A DNA stretch of 32,544 nt from an uncultured Methylococcaceae bacterium. GTDB lineage: Bacteria; Pseudomonadota; Gammaproteobacteria; Methylococcales; Methylococcaceae. Each line of letters begins with the position of its first letter. Position 1 is the stretch's first letter. The notes beneath the pieces are model-generated. The model did not search any database. It had not been told where the DNA came from and saw only the letters and a program-made list of their open reading frames with translations. The translations under genes were made by a program, and so were the position numbers. The stretch lies in assembly GCA_903934875.1 (NCBI GenBank), contig CAIZPP010000311.1, forward strand, positions 1 through 32,544, given 5' to 3'. Shown here piece by piece: positions 1 to 8,026 of the stretch.

Positions 1-7
1 GATGCAT

Positions 8-143
8 ACGGGACATCCGTGTCCCGTACCCTTCGGGCGGCGAAGCCGTGCAAATCGGCTATCCTGCCGATTTGTCCGGCATCCATGACCGGAATGACGG
101 GTCTCCAACACTTGTGTATAACGACGAGCGCAGAGCATGGGAA
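8..143. repeat. Dispersed palindromic repeats at the window start
   Basis: No gene is supported in bases 1-227. A perfect 22-base palindrome lies at 8-29, and a second inverted pair at about 50-84 (GCAAATCGGC / GCCGATTTGT). From 76 to 143 runs a repeat unit with the core GGCATCCATGACCGGAATGA followed by CTTGTGTATAA and GCATGGGAAC. The same unit recurs at 22709-22797 (inverted) and 22919-22995, and its first half near 8067 and 28732. It is therefore a dispersed intergenic repeat, and the open frame through it is not convincing as a gene. Confidence 0.6.
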
Positions 144-227
144 CGATACTTTTTGTCCAATTATAGAAGAAACCCTCTGGTGTTATAGGCTTTTCAACGC
201 TTCCGCACCCCAGACGTTATGCAAAGA

Positions 228-392
228 TACAGCGTTTTCATCTTTATAGTAAAACTAAAAAATAGATACCATAGTAAGCCATTGATTTAGGGAGATAGAT
301 TGTAACAACATAACAATCTTCAAATAACCATTTGATGTTGAAAACGCTGTAACCATTTGATGTTAAGAACGCTGTATGTTGAAAACGTTGTA
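228..392. repeat. MITE-1 copy A with two extra copies of its right end
   Basis: A 124-base element spans 228-351, beginning TACAGCGTTTTCAT and ending ATGTTGAAAACGCTGTA, so its ends are inverted repeats. The last 25 bases (327-351) are followed directly by a 25-base near-copy (352-376) and a shorter third copy (377-392). The third copy overlaps the 3' end of the Uma2-type gene and supplies its last codons. TA at both ends fits the TA target duplication of IS630/Tc1-type elements. There is no coding capacity. Confidence 0.75.
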
Positions 393-947
393 ATACACCT
401 CACCCATAGCAAGACCGCAGCCAATGGCATCCAGATTCACCATGCCCTCAAGCTCGGAGGTTTCCGTCAACACCCAAGCAGCCCCCAGCCTGACATAACG
501 CTCAATTAAGGGTTTGTCTTGTGACACTAACAGGTATTCACGCAAGGATGCTATTTTGCGGTAAGCGGCAAACTTGCCGCCCCGGTCATAGGCTTCGGTG
601 GAGGGTGAGAGGATTTCGACCAAAGCAATCGGATTAAGCAAGGAATCCAACTGCCTGTCCTCAAACTCCGGTTTACCGCATACTACGGTGATGTCGGGGT
701 AGTGATAAGCCTTGGCTTCAGCCGCCTTGACTCGCATGTCGTTGGCATACGCTTCACAAGCGCGGCCCTTAAGTTGCTGCCTCAATTCGCTGGCAATATT
801 GACGGCAATCAAATTATGTTCGCGGCCTGCACCGACCATGGCAAATAGTTGCCCATTGACAAACTCGCATTTGCCTTCCAGTGAACTTCTTTCCAGTGCC
901 AGATATTCCTCGGCACTATAAGATTTCTGGACGGGGTTGGCGGACAT
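363..947 (-). CDS. Uma2 family (DUF820) putative PD-(D/E)XK endonuclease
   Basis: A 194-residue protein of the Uma2/DUF820 family, which has a PD-(D/E)XK nuclease-like fold and unknown biological role. Family-typical features are the N-terminal YSAEEYLALE stretch, the YPDITVVCG strand with the acidic metal ligand, LVEILSPST, and the GGKFAAYRKI helix before the YLLVSQD strand. I chose the ATG at 945-947 because homologues begin about there; the frame stays open to 1112, but that extension has no family resemblance. The final residues (YNVFNIQRS) are encoded by MITE-1 terminal sequence, so the native C-terminus has been replaced or extended. The gene is isolated, convergent with nothing and followed by repeats. 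Function beyond the fold is unknown. Confidence 0.8.
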   Translation of the reverse strand: MSANPVQKSYSAEEYLALERSSLEGKCEFVNGQLFAMVGAGREHNLIAVNIASELRQQLKGRACEAYANDMRVKAAEAKAYHYPDITVVCGKPEFEDRQLDSLLNPIALVEILSPSTEAYDRGGKFAAYRKIASLREYLLVSQDKPLIERYVRLGAAWVLTETSELEGMVNLDAIGCGLAMGEVYYNVFNIQRS

Positions 948-1115
948 GGCAAACTTCGGGTGTTTAAGGGAAATTAAGTTGTTACAGGGCCAAGGGCGGA
1001 ACCAATGGACGGGTTCCGCCGAATGGAGGTGCGGATGATGTTGATAATTTGCGTCTTGTATCGGTGCGATTGCAGGCTTTCGGCGGATCACAGCCCTGTA
1101 TCTGCCCAGCACAGG

Positions 1116-1598
1116 CTAGTGGTGATGCCCGCCTTCCCCGTGCACATGGCCGTGGTTAAGTTCTTCCTCTGTCGCATCGCGGACATCGGTCACTTCGACA
1201 TCGAAATTCAGGGTCAGGCCGGACATCGGATGGTTGCCGTCGAGTATCACCTCATCCCCTTCAACCTTCACCACGGTCACTAGTTGGATTCCTTCCGGGG
1301 TTTCGGTATGGAACTGCATGCCGGGAAGAATTTCATCGACACCATGAAACGCATCAATGGGCACGGCTTGGATTAGCTCATCGTCGTGCAGACCATAACC
1401 GTCTTCTGGTGGAATGGTGACTTTGATCTTGTCACCGGCGGCTTTGCCCAACAGGGCGTTTTCCAGCCCCGGAATAATGTTACCGTGCCCGTGGATGTAG
1501 GCCAAAGGCGCATGGCCTTCAGAGCTGTCGATGACTTCGCCCTCTTCGCTGGTGAGGGTATAATGGATGAAAACCACTTTTTGGGCAGAAACCTGCAT
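1116..1598 (-). CDS. slyD: FKBP-type peptidyl-prolyl isomerase SlyD
   Basis: A 160-residue cytoplasmic peptidyl-prolyl cis-trans isomerase and chaperone of the SlyD type. The split FKBP domain is visible: VVFIHYTL near the start, PLAYIHGHGNIIPGLENALL, then the insert-in-flap region with PEDGYG and GMQFHTETPEG, then DGNHPMSGLTLNFDVEV. The C-terminal tail is rich in histidine (HGHVHGEGGHHH), as in SlyD proteins that bind nickel for hydrogenase or urease maturation, though it is shorter than in E. coli. It is divergently transcribed from hemC across about 167 bases. The start at 1598 is preceded on its strand by AAGGCGG, a plausible ribosome-binding site. Confidence 0.93.
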   Translation of the reverse strand: MQVSAQKVVFIHYTLTSEEGEVIDSSEGHAPLAYIHGHGNIIPGLENALLGKAAGDKIKVTIPPEDGYGLHDDELIQAVPIDAFHGVDEILPGMQFHTETPEGIQLVTVVKVEGDEVILDGNHPMSGLTLNFDVEVTDVRDATEEELNHGHVHGEGGHHH

Positions 1599-1700
1599 TT
1601 TTACCGCCTTAGTAATGAAAAAAATAAATGTCCATCATAACGGTTTTTCATTAAACCCGATAGCATTAAGAACGCTTTTTGCTTGGGGCTAATGCCCCAG

Positions 1701-1728
1701 TTGGCCCCGTCTGATGATCTGGTACAAT
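1701..1728 (+). promoter_or_regulatory. Candidate sigma-70 promoter of the hemCDXY block
   Basis: TTGGCC at 1701-1706 and TACAAT at 1723-1728 are separated by 16 bases. The -10 matches consensus at five of six positions and the -35 at four of six. It lies 37 bases upstream of the hemC start in the slyD/hemC divergent region. This is sequence resemblance only. Confidence 0.4.
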
Positions 1729-1765
1729 AACTCCTCTTTAGTAACGGCATCGGGAAATTTGATCC

Positions 1766-2692
1766 ATGGCGCAGGCAGTCATCCGTATCGCTACCCGCAA
1801 AAGTCCACTGGCACTCTGGCAGGCAGAGCATGTCGCCATGCGTCTGTGCGCGGCTTTTCCGGGGTTACGCACCGAATTGGTTAAAATGACCACCAAGGGC
1901 GACAAAATACTGGATGCGCCACTGGCTAAAGTGGGCGGAAAGGGGCTGTTCGTTAAAGAACTGGAACAGGGTATGCTGGACGGAGAGGCGGATATTGCCG
2001 TCCATTCGATGAAGGATGTGCCGATTGAGTTTCCCGTTGGTCTGCGGCTTGCCGCCATCCTCAAGCGTGAAGATCCGTGTGATGCCTTGGTTTCCAATCG
2101 TTATCCGTCCTTTGCCGCGTTGCCGCCCCATGTGAAAATAGGCACTTCTAGTCTACGGCGGCAATGTCAGATAAAAGAATTGCTGCCTTTGTGTGAAATT
2201 CAGAGTTTGCGCGGCAATGTGAATACCCGCTTGGCTAAACTAGACGCAGGCGAGTTCGATGCCATCATACTTGCCGCCGCCGGGCTTAAGCGCCTCGGTT
2301 TCGAGGACCGGATCAGCGAGACCCTGTCTCCCGAAACCAGTTTGCCGTCCATGGGCCAAGGGGCCATAGGCATCGAATGCCGCGATGGCGACGATCAGGT
2401 GCTTGCATGGCTGCGCAGCTTGCACGATGACGAAACGGCACTGCGGGTGACAGCGGAGCGGGCCTTGAACGAGCGCCTACAGGGCGGATGCCAAGTGCCT
2501 ATCGCGGGCTTTGCGGTTGTGGACGGTGGCAGGCTTTGGCTGCGGGGACTCGTCGGCACTCCCGACGGAAGCCATATCATCCGTGGAGAAATTACCGGAC
2601 CCTATGCAGAGGCGAGAACCCTTGGACTTGCTTTGGCCGAGGAATTGCTCGGCAAGGGAGCGGATCGTATTTTGCGCGAGCTTTACGGTTAA
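1766..2692 (+). CDS. hemC: Hydroxymethylbilane synthase (porphobilinogen deaminase)
   Basis: A 308-residue enzyme that polymerises four porphobilinogen molecules into hydroxymethylbilane, the linear precursor of heme, siroheme and cobalamin. The length is normal for the family. Visible signatures are [16 protein letters not shown] at the N-terminus, [19 protein letters not shown] and [13 protein letters not shown] (cofactor and substrate arginines), and [20 protein letters not shown], whose GGC cysteine carries the dipyrromethane cofactor. The ATG at 1766 follows a GGGA at suitable distance. It begins a four-gene same-strand block with hemD four bases downstream, so co-transcription is likely. 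Confidence 0.97.
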   Translation: MAQAVIRIATRKSPLALWQAEHVAMRLCAAFPGLRTELVKMTTKGDKILDAPLAKVGGKGLFVKELEQGMLDGEADIAVHSMKDVPIEFPVGLRLAAILKREDPCDALVSNRYPSFAALPPHVKIGTSSLRRQCQIKELLPLCEIQSLRGNVNTRLAKLDAGEFDAIILAAAGLKRLGFEDRISETLSPETSLPSMGQGAIGIECRDGDDQVLAWLRSLHDDETALRVTAERALNERLQGGCQVPIAGFAVVDGGRLWLRGLVGTPDGSHIIRGEITGPYAEARTLGLALAEELLGKGADRILRELYG

Positions 2693-2696
2693 TAGT

Positions 2697-3494
2697 ATGT
2701 CGGTGCTGCCATCGGGTTTTGGCGTTTTGGTGACCCGTCCGGCCGAACAGGCCGAAGCCCTGTGTAAGCTAGTCGAAGACGCCGGCGGCAAGGCGATACG
2801 CTTGCCCCTGTTGGTCATCGAATCCGCGCAGCGCGAAGACCTTGGGCCTCAGTGCCTGCGGAATTTGGACTCTACGGATTGGTTGGTTTTTGTTAGCGCC
2901 AACGCTGTGCGTTGCGCCTTTGCATTGCTTGGCCCACAATGGCTTAATAAAGGAGCGAAACCAAAAATCGCCGCCATTGGGCAAGCCACCGCCCAAGCGC
3001 TTTTAGATCAGGGCATCACAGTGGACCTGAGGCCAAAAGCGCAGTTTAATAGCGAATCGTTGTTGGCGCAGCCTGAGTGGATGCAGGTGCGGGGGCTACG
3101 TTTCCTCATCGTGCGCGGCGAGGGCGGGCGGGAGTTGCTGGCGGAAACCTTGCGGCAACGCGGCGGCGCTGTGGAATATGCCGAAGTTTATCGGCGTGTG
3201 GCAACGAAAATTGATGAAGACGGGTTGCTTGCTCAATGGCGTCTAGGCGATATAGCCGTGCTGACCGTGACCAGCGGCGAGGCTCTAGCCGAGTTCTGGC
3301 GGCAGATGTCCGATGGCGGTAGGGGGTTGATTCTGCATACGCCCATGGTGGTCATTGGCGGGCGCATGGCGAAACAAGCCCGCGAGTTGGGAGTAGTCCA
3401 GGTTTTCGAGGCAGAAGCCAGGGACGCGGACATTTTCGATGCGGTGTCCCGCATCGCACAAGAAATTCACAAAACACACCAACCACGGGGATAG
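2697..3494 (+). CDS. hemD: Uroporphyrinogen-III synthase
   Basis: A 265-residue enzyme that closes hydroxymethylbilane with inversion of ring D to give uroporphyrinogen III. The family is poorly conserved. Supporting features are the N-terminal GVLVTRPAEQAEAL, DWLVFVSANAVRCAF, AAIGQATAQALLDQGI, the hinge region RFLIVRGEGGRELLAETL, VEYAEVYRR and LTVTSGEALAEF. The ATG at 2697 is chosen because it lies four bases after the hemC stop and gives the family's usual N-terminus; the open frame upstream overlaps hemC. No strong ribosome-binding site is seen, so translation may be coupled to hemC. Confidence 0.93.
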   Translation: MSVLPSGFGVLVTRPAEQAEALCKLVEDAGGKAIRLPLLVIESAQREDLGPQCLRNLDSTDWLVFVSANAVRCAFALLGPQWLNKGAKPKIAAIGQATAQALLDQGITVDLRPKAQFNSESLLAQPEWMQVRGLRFLIVRGEGGRELLAETLRQRGGAVEYAEVYRRVATKIDEDGLLAQWRLGDIAVLTVTSGEALAEFWRQMSDGGRGLILHTPMVVIGGRMAKQARELGVVQVFEAEARDADIFDAVSRIAQEIHKTHQPRG

Positions 3495-3498
3495 ACCA

Positions 3499-4866
3499 TT
3501 GGTAGACGAGGATAAAGAACTCACTCCGGAAATAGGGGAAGGCACCGTAAAGTCGGATAGCATTGCTGGCAACAATGATATCGATGCGGGTACCCTTAAG
3601 AAAAAACGCGGCACGGGTGCTTGGCTTGGTTATGGTGCCTTGGCGCTGGTGCTGGTTCTCGTGGCCGCCGGCGTTTTCTTGCTGCATGAGTTGCGCTCTA
3701 AGCAAGAAGGCTTGGGCAGTGGCCTAGACAAAGGCGACAAGCAAATTCAGGAGTTGCTGCATCAGATTAGCAACCTGCAAGCCGAGGTCGCGACAGATCA
3801 TCAGCAACTCGCTACGGTGCAGTCCCAAGTGAGCACTGAAGACTCCAAGTTCGAGCGGGAACTTGGCGATGAAGGATCGAACTTCAAGAACCAGCTTGAG
3901 GCGGTGCGCTCCGATCTAGGCGGTGCCATCCAGCACATTCAGCAGCATATGAACCAGTCCCGTGGCGACATCATGGTGGCGGACGCTGAATACCTGCTCA
4001 GCGTCGCCAACCAAAAGCTGCATTTGGTGGGCGATGTGAAAGCCGTGGTCGCGATGATGGAAGCCGCTGACCAACGTTTGCACGATAGCGGCGACCCGGC
4101 GGTTTTCAAAGTCCGCGAAGCGCTCGCAGAGGAAATCAACGTGCTCAAGGACTTCAATCCGCCTGATCTTGTCGGTGTTTCGGCCAAATTATTGGTACTG
4201 GAGGGCCAAGTTAAAGACTTGCCGCTGTTCCTGCCCCATTCTGACCGTTCCAAGGAAGACCATACGCCTGTGGCGTCTTCCGTCCCTGAAACGGAAAAGA
4301 AAGGTGGCGGTTGGAAGGAGTCTGTGGTTAAAGATTTGAAGGGTATAGTGACTGTCCGCCACACTGACCGGCCGATTCAAGCCATCCTGCTACCCGAAGA
4401 AGTGGCGGCTCTGCGGCAGGTCATGCTGCTCAAGCTTGAGATGGCCCGTTCGGCATTGCTGCGCGGTGACGACACGCTCTACAAGGCCAATATGGAATCG
4501 GCGGTAAGCTGGCTGAAAGAAAATTTTGACCCTGCAGCGGCCGCTACGCAAAGTTTGCTAGAAGACATCCAGTCTTTGCAGCATTTGCAACTTCAGGTTC
4601 CCTTACCCGATATCAGCAAGTCGCTGGGCTTATTGCGCAATATTGACAAATTGCGGCTAGATTCGGACAAGGGCCATCCCAGCAAGCAGGAAAAAGCCGA
4701 TAAGCCCGAAAAAGCCCCGCTGCCTACTGCGGCGGAGCCAATACCGACCCCACAACCGCCCGCGCCCCCAGCACAGACTAAGCAGCAAGTTCCCGTCGTC
4801 CAGCCTTCTACTGAAACTATGGGTCCGGTGATGGAACCTCAGCCTGAAGAGGGAGCCAAGCCGTGA
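3499..4866 (+). CDS. hemX: HemX-family membrane protein
   Basis: A protein of about 455 residues of the HemX family, encoded beside hemCD in gammaproteobacteria. The methyltransferase label once given to this family is not supported by motifs here. It has an acidic, lysine-containing cytoplasmic N-terminus, one membrane segment (around LGYGALALVLVLVAAGVFLL) and a long periplasmic coiled-coil region. The core HemX domain contains DIMVADAEYLLSVANQKL, and a proline-rich tail ends the protein. The likely start is TTG at 3499, nine bases after GGGG and just past the hemD stop; an in-frame ATG at 3439 would overlap hemD by 56 bases and has no clear ribosome-binding site. The stop overlaps the hemY start. 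The likely role is scaffolding tetrapyrrole enzymes at the membrane. Confidence 0.85.
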   Translation: MVDEDKELTPEIGEGTVKSDSIAGNNDIDAGTLKKKRGTGAWLGYGALALVLVLVAAGVFLLHELRSKQEGLGSGLDKGDKQIQELLHQISNLQAEVATDHQQLATVQSQVSTEDSKFERELGDEGSNFKNQLEAVRSDLGGAIQHIQQHMNQSRGDIMVADAEYLLSVANQKLHLVGDVKAVVAMMEAADQRLHDSGDPAVFKVREALAEEINVLKDFNPPDLVGVSAKLLVLEGQVKDLPLFLPHSDRSKEDHTPVASSVPETEKKGGGWKESVVKDLKGIVTVRHTDRPIQAILLPEEVAALRQVMLLKLEMARSALLRGDDTLYKANMESAVSWLKENFDPAAAATQSLLEDIQSLQHLQLQVPLPDISKSLGLLRNIDKLRLDSDKGHPSKQEKADKPEKAPLPTAAEPIPTPQPPAPPAQTKQQVPVVQPSTETMGPVMEPQPEEGAKP

Positions 4867-6122
4867 GACGAACCCTTCTCTTTTCGATCGGCTTTCTGCT
4901 TGCCTTGGGCGCTGCTGTTGCGGCTCTGCGCTATGTCGCAGCCCAAGGCGGGTCCGGTTATGTGATCATCGGCATAGGCCAGTGGTCGGTCGAGACTTCT
5001 TTATTGCTAACGACCGTCGTGCTGGTGCTGACTTTCGTACTGGTCTATTTCTCCGTCCGGCTGCTGGTCACCGCCGTGCGCCTTCCCAAAATTCTGAAGC
5101 AGCGGAGTTTCGAGCAACGCAGTAAACGTTCGCAAGAAGCCTTGCTCGCCGGTTTGATCGAATCCGCCCAGGGCAACTTTGAAACGGCGGAAAAGCATTT
5201 GATCCGCCATGCCGCCAACAGCGGTGTGCCGTTGATCAATTACCTGACTGCCGCCCGTGCCGCCCAATCGCGTGGCGCATTGGAACAGCGCGACGAATAT
5301 CTCCAGTTGGCCCAAGAAACCATGCCCGAAGCCGAATTGGCGATAGGCTTGACCAAAGCCGAACTTCAGCTTTCCAACCAACAGTTTGAAGAGGCGCTGG
5401 AAAGCCTGACCCAACTCGACAAGATCGCACCCAGCCATGCGGCGGTGTTGAAGCTGATGCATCAAGCCTATGCCAACCTCTCCGATTGGCAAGGTTTGAG
5501 CCTGATCATTCCAAAGTTGCAGGCGAACAAGGTGATGATGGAGGCGGAAATCAAACTGTTGGAAGCGGAAACCTTCAGTTCCTTGATCAAGCAAAAGTCA
5601 GAAGCCCGCGATGCCGTGGCTTTGCGCAACCTGTGGCTGGAAATTCCAGACCACATCCGCAAATCCGGCGGCATACTGCCATTGTATTGCGCGGCAATGA
5701 TTGAGGCCGGGGCGGAAGTCGAGGTCGAGCCTTTAGTCCGCCAAGCGATAGGCAAGGAATGGAGCGAAACCCTAGTCGTGCTGTATGGCTGCATCCACAT
5801 GCCTGATACTGAGGATCAGTTAGTCAAGGCCGAGGCGTGGTTAAACGCACATTCAAATGATGCTATTTTGCTGCGGGTGCTGGGCAAGCTGTCCTTGCGC
5901 ACCGGGCAGTTAGACAAGGCAAAAACCTATCTCAAAACCAGTCTGGCGGCAGAGGCGAGTGTGGAGGCTTACCAACTCATGGGCGATGTGCTCATGAAGG
6001 AGAACGACACGCTGGGTGCGTGTCAGTTTTTTCGTAATGGCTTACTCTTTGCTTCCAATGAAGTCGTTGCCTTGATCGAACAGAATCCCGAGGTTGAAGC
6101 GGCGGAAGGTGTTGAGGCCTAG
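4863..6122 (+). CDS. hemY: HemY-family TPR membrane protein
   Basis: A 419-residue inner-membrane protein of the proteobacterial HemY family (not the Bacillus protoporphyrinogen oxidase of the same name). Two N-terminal membrane segments, at about residues 4-24 and 44-70, are followed by a cytoplasmic helical region with tetratricopeptide-like repeats, for example GLIESAQGNFETAEKHLIRH and LLRVLGKLSLRTGQLDKAKT. The GTG start at 4863 overlaps the hemX stop (GTGA), which implies translational coupling. Its precise role is unsettled; it is thought to act late in or around heme synthesis. It closes the hemCDXY block. Confidence 0.9.
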   Translation: MRRTLLFSIGFLLALGAAVAALRYVAAQGGSGYVIIGIGQWSVETSLLLTTVVLVLTFVLVYFSVRLLVTAVRLPKILKQRSFEQRSKRSQEALLAGLIESAQGNFETAEKHLIRHAANSGVPLINYLTAARAAQSRGALEQRDEYLQLAQETMPEAELAIGLTKAELQLSNQQFEEALESLTQLDKIAPSHAAVLKLMHQAYANLSDWQGLSLIIPKLQANKVMMEAEIKLLEAETFSSLIKQKSEARDAVALRNLWLEIPDHIRKSGGILPLYCAAMIEAGAEVEVEPLVRQAIGKEWSETLVVLYGCIHMPDTEDQLVKAEAWLNAHSNDAILLRVLGKLSLRTGQLDKAKTYLKTSLAAEASVEAYQLMGDVLMKENDTLGACQFFRNGLLFASNEVVALIEQNPEVEAAEGVEA

Positions 6123-6552
6123 GCATAGGACCAGTGGGAAAACCATTCCAAGGGTGGGCTAGGTGCCACATTGGAAACCTGCCAATTTATCAAACTTGCC
6201 ACGCACCGTAGCCCACCATTGCCATCCCGCGGCTTTTTGGCTACGGCGCACACAAAAAAAACCCAAGATTAAATTCAACCACTTTGGTGTGTGCGCCTAG
6301 CCTAGCCTACGACCCTTGCGGCTTTGCTCTATCAACTTGTAAATCAGATGAGTGAATACAAGCAGTGGATAAGTGAATGAGCGGTATCTTCCTTCCCAAC
6401 TTGAATCTGCGGGTTGCCGTAGTTTTACCCAATGATTTTCAGTAGTTTCCCGAATGGTTTTCGGGAGGGTCCAACACGATAATGAGCATATGGGTTCCCA
6501 CTGCTTCACCCCGAATACCTTGTGAAGCGAAAACGAATTGATCTACCCTTGC
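6123..6552. other. Gene-poor spacer with hairpins after hemY
   Basis: About 430 bases with no supported gene. A large inverted repeat at 6239-6302 (GGCTACGGCGCACACA paired with TGTGTGCGCCTAGCC) could end hemY transcription, although no clean T-run follows. A shorter inverted pair, GGTGGGCTA / TAGCCCACC, lies near 6153-6215. A minus-strand frame at 6297-6509 is open for 70 codons but matches nothing I recognise. The stretch may be decayed sequence. Confidence 0.4.
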
Positions 6553-6620
6553 CCACTGGTTTTCCTGCCCCGCTTTCCCGATTATGTACTTTTTTAGCTT
6601 AACCTATAATAGGAGTGTCC

Positions 6621-7151
6621 ATGAAAAAAATTGCAGCTTTAGCCTCCATCGTGCTGTTCGCCTGGGGTAGCGCAGCCCACGCCCGCGGCGGAACCCGCGC
6701 GAAAGTCGTGGAAAGCATTGAAATCAATGCCGCACCGGATGCGGTGTGGAACTTGATCAAGGATTTCGGTGATGCCAAGTGGATTCCCGCCGTGGCCAGC
6801 AGCAGTTCCAGCAACGGCAGTGAAAAAGGGGCCGTCCGTACCCTGAACCTGAAAAAAGGCGGGGTGCTGAAGGAGGAATTGAAAGAACTTGATGCAGCCA
6901 CCAAAACCATCAAGTACCGCATTCATGAAGAACCCGATTGTGCGGTTTTCCCGACTAACAACTATTCGGCTACGATTACCGTCACCCCAGCCGGTGCTGG
7001 TTCCAAGGTCGAATGGATGAGTGCGGCTTACCGTTGCTTTACCCCGAACAACCCGCCGCCGGGACAGGACGAGAAAGCCGCTTTTGAGGCGATGACGGCG
7101 ACCTCTAAAGACGGCTTGGCGAATCTGAAAGCCTTGGCGGAAAAGAAGTAA
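6621..7151 (+). CDS. MxaD-like periplasmic SRPBCC protein, copy 1
   Basis: A 176-residue exported protein with a signal peptide (LASIVLFAWGSAAHA, cleavage probably after AHA), then an SRPBCC/polyketide-cyclase-type domain: INAAPDAVWNLIKDFGDAKW, RTLNLKKGGVLKEELKELD, YSATITVTPAGAGSKVEW. Layout and motifs resemble MxaD, the periplasmic factor thought to help methanol dehydrogenase interact with its cytochrome. Two cysteines (EPDCAVF and YRCFTP) could form a disulfide. The ATG at 6621 is chosen over a GTG six bases upstream because AGGAG at 6611-6615 is correctly spaced for it. It differs from copy 2 at eight residues. No mxa genes are in the window, so the MxaD role is inferred. Confidence 0.8.
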   Translation: MKKIAALASIVLFAWGSAAHARGGTRAKVVESIEINAAPDAVWNLIKDFGDAKWIPAVASSSSSNGSEKGAVRTLNLKKGGVLKEELKELDAATKTIKYRIHEEPDCAVFPTNNYSATITVTPAGAGSKVEWMSAAYRCFTPNNPPPGQDEKAAFEAMTATSKDGLANLKALAEKK

Positions 7152-7210
7152 TGTCGTAGGGCGGGTTTCGCTTCGCTCTACCCATTACGGCAAATTCGCT
7201 GTATAGGGCA

Positions 7211-7252
7211 AACGTAGAATTACGGTTAATTAACGTAGAATTACTGTTAATT
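7211..7252. repeat. Two tandem 21-bp AT-rich direct repeats between the MxaD-like genes
   Basis: Bases 7211-7231 and 7232-7252 are 21-base units differing at one position, each AACGTAGAATTAC(G/T)GTTAATT. They lie about 75 bases upstream of the second gene, where they could be an operator or simply repeat debris. A hairpin-forming repeat (GTAGGG ... CTACCC) lies at about 7156-7183. Confidence 0.6.
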
Positions 7253-7327
7253 AATGACACCACTGGTTTTCCTGCCCTGCTTTCCCGATAATGTACGTTT
7301 TTAGCTTAATCCAAAACAGGAGTATCC

Positions 7328-7858
7328 ATGAAAAAAATTGTAGCTTTAGCCTCCATCGCGCTGTTCGCTTGGGGTAGCGCAGCCCACGCCCACGGCGGAA
7401 CCCGCCAGAAAGTCGTGGAAAGCATTGAAATCAATGCCGCACCGGATGCGGTGTGGAACTTGATCAAGGATTTCGGCGATGCCAAGTGGATTCCCGCCGT
7501 GGCCAGCAGCATTTCCAGCAACGGCAGTGAAAAAGGGGCCGTCCGTACCCTGAACCTGAAAAAAGGCGGGGTGCTGAAGGAAGAATTGAAAGAACTTGAT
7601 GCAGCCACCAAAACCATCAAGTACCGCATCCATGAAGAACCCGATTGTGCGGTTTTCCCGACTAACAACTATTCGGCTACGATTACCGTCACCCCAGCCG
7701 GTGCTGGTTCCAAGGTCGAATGGTTGAGTGCGGCTTACCGTTGCTTTACCCCGAACAACCCGCCGCCGGGGCAGGACGAAAAAGCCGCCATTGAGGCGAT
7801 GACGACGACCTCCAAAGACGGCTTGGCGAATTTGAAAGCCCTGGCGGAAAAGAAATAA
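7328..7858 (+). CDS. MxaD-like periplasmic SRPBCC protein, copy 2
   Basis: A 176-residue paralogue of the preceding gene, about 95 percent identical, with the same signal peptide and SRPBCC domain. Substitutions relative to copy 1 include V5 for A, H22 for R, Q27 for A, and I for F near the C-terminus. The mature N-terminus begins HGGTRQKVVE, closer than copy 1 to the HGPTPQKV-type start I recall from MxaD proteins, so this copy may be the more ancestral. AGG precedes the ATG at the same spacing. High identity with intact frames in both copies implies recent duplication or gene conversion. Confidence 0.8.
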   Translation: MKKIVALASIALFAWGSAAHAHGGTRQKVVESIEINAAPDAVWNLIKDFGDAKWIPAVASSISSNGSEKGAVRTLNLKKGGVLKEELKELDAATKTIKYRIHEEPDCAVFPTNNYSATITVTPAGAGSKVEWLSAAYRCFTPNNPPPGQDEKAAIEAMTTTSKDGLANLKALAEKK

Positions 7859-7888
7859 GCACCATGCGTCGCAACCCACATTTTGGCT

Positions 7889-8010
7889 AGTTCCCAAGCT
7901 CAAGCTTGGGAACCCTTGCCTATTCAAGCTCCTGCTTGTTCGTTGACCGATCCTCGGGAAGCAGGAGCTTCAAGACCGCGTTACCAAGCTGGAGCTTGGG
8001 AACGAGCTAA
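7889..8010. repeat. Inverted repeats of the AAGCTTGGGAAC type
   Basis: GTTCCCAAGCTCAAGCTTGGGAAC near 7889-7913 is a near-perfect hairpin. It is followed by a second inverted pair (TCAAGCTCCTGCTT / AAGCAGGAGCTT) and a further GTTACCAAGCTGGAGCTTGG motif near 7979-8000. Such GGGAAC-type palindromes are dispersed intergenic repeats in many gammaproteobacteria. They may terminate the MxaD-like transcripts. Confidence 0.5.
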
Positions 8011-8026
8011 TTGAGGGTATCCTTTG

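Larger units (their letters stand above)
6553..7858 (+). repeat. Tandem segmental duplication of about 600 bp carrying the MxaD-like genes
   Basis: Bases 6553-7151 and 7260-7858 align without any gap at a constant offset of 707 bases and differ only by scattered substitutions. Each unit holds about 68 bases of upstream sequence (starting CACTGGTTTTCCTGCCC), the ribosome-binding site and one complete MxaD-like gene. The 108 bases between units are unrelated to either copy. Confidence 0.95.

Noticed and set aside
19..249. Open frame of 76 codons at the window start
   Set aside because: It runs through palindromes and a dispersed repeat, has no ribosome-binding site, and ends inside a MITE-1 copy.
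327..392. Tandem 25-base units as a CRISPR-like array
   Set aside because: The units are directly adjacent with no spacers and match MITE-1 ends; no cas genes nearby.
6297..6509. Minus-strand open frame that might be a transposase remnant
   Set aside because: No transposase motif or inverted ends could be recognised; kept only as unidentified spacer.
6605..6610. Perfect TATAAT just before MxaD-like copy 1
   Set aside because: It abuts the ribosome-binding site, leaving no room for a leader, and is not conserved in copy 2 (CCAAAAC), so it is probably chance.
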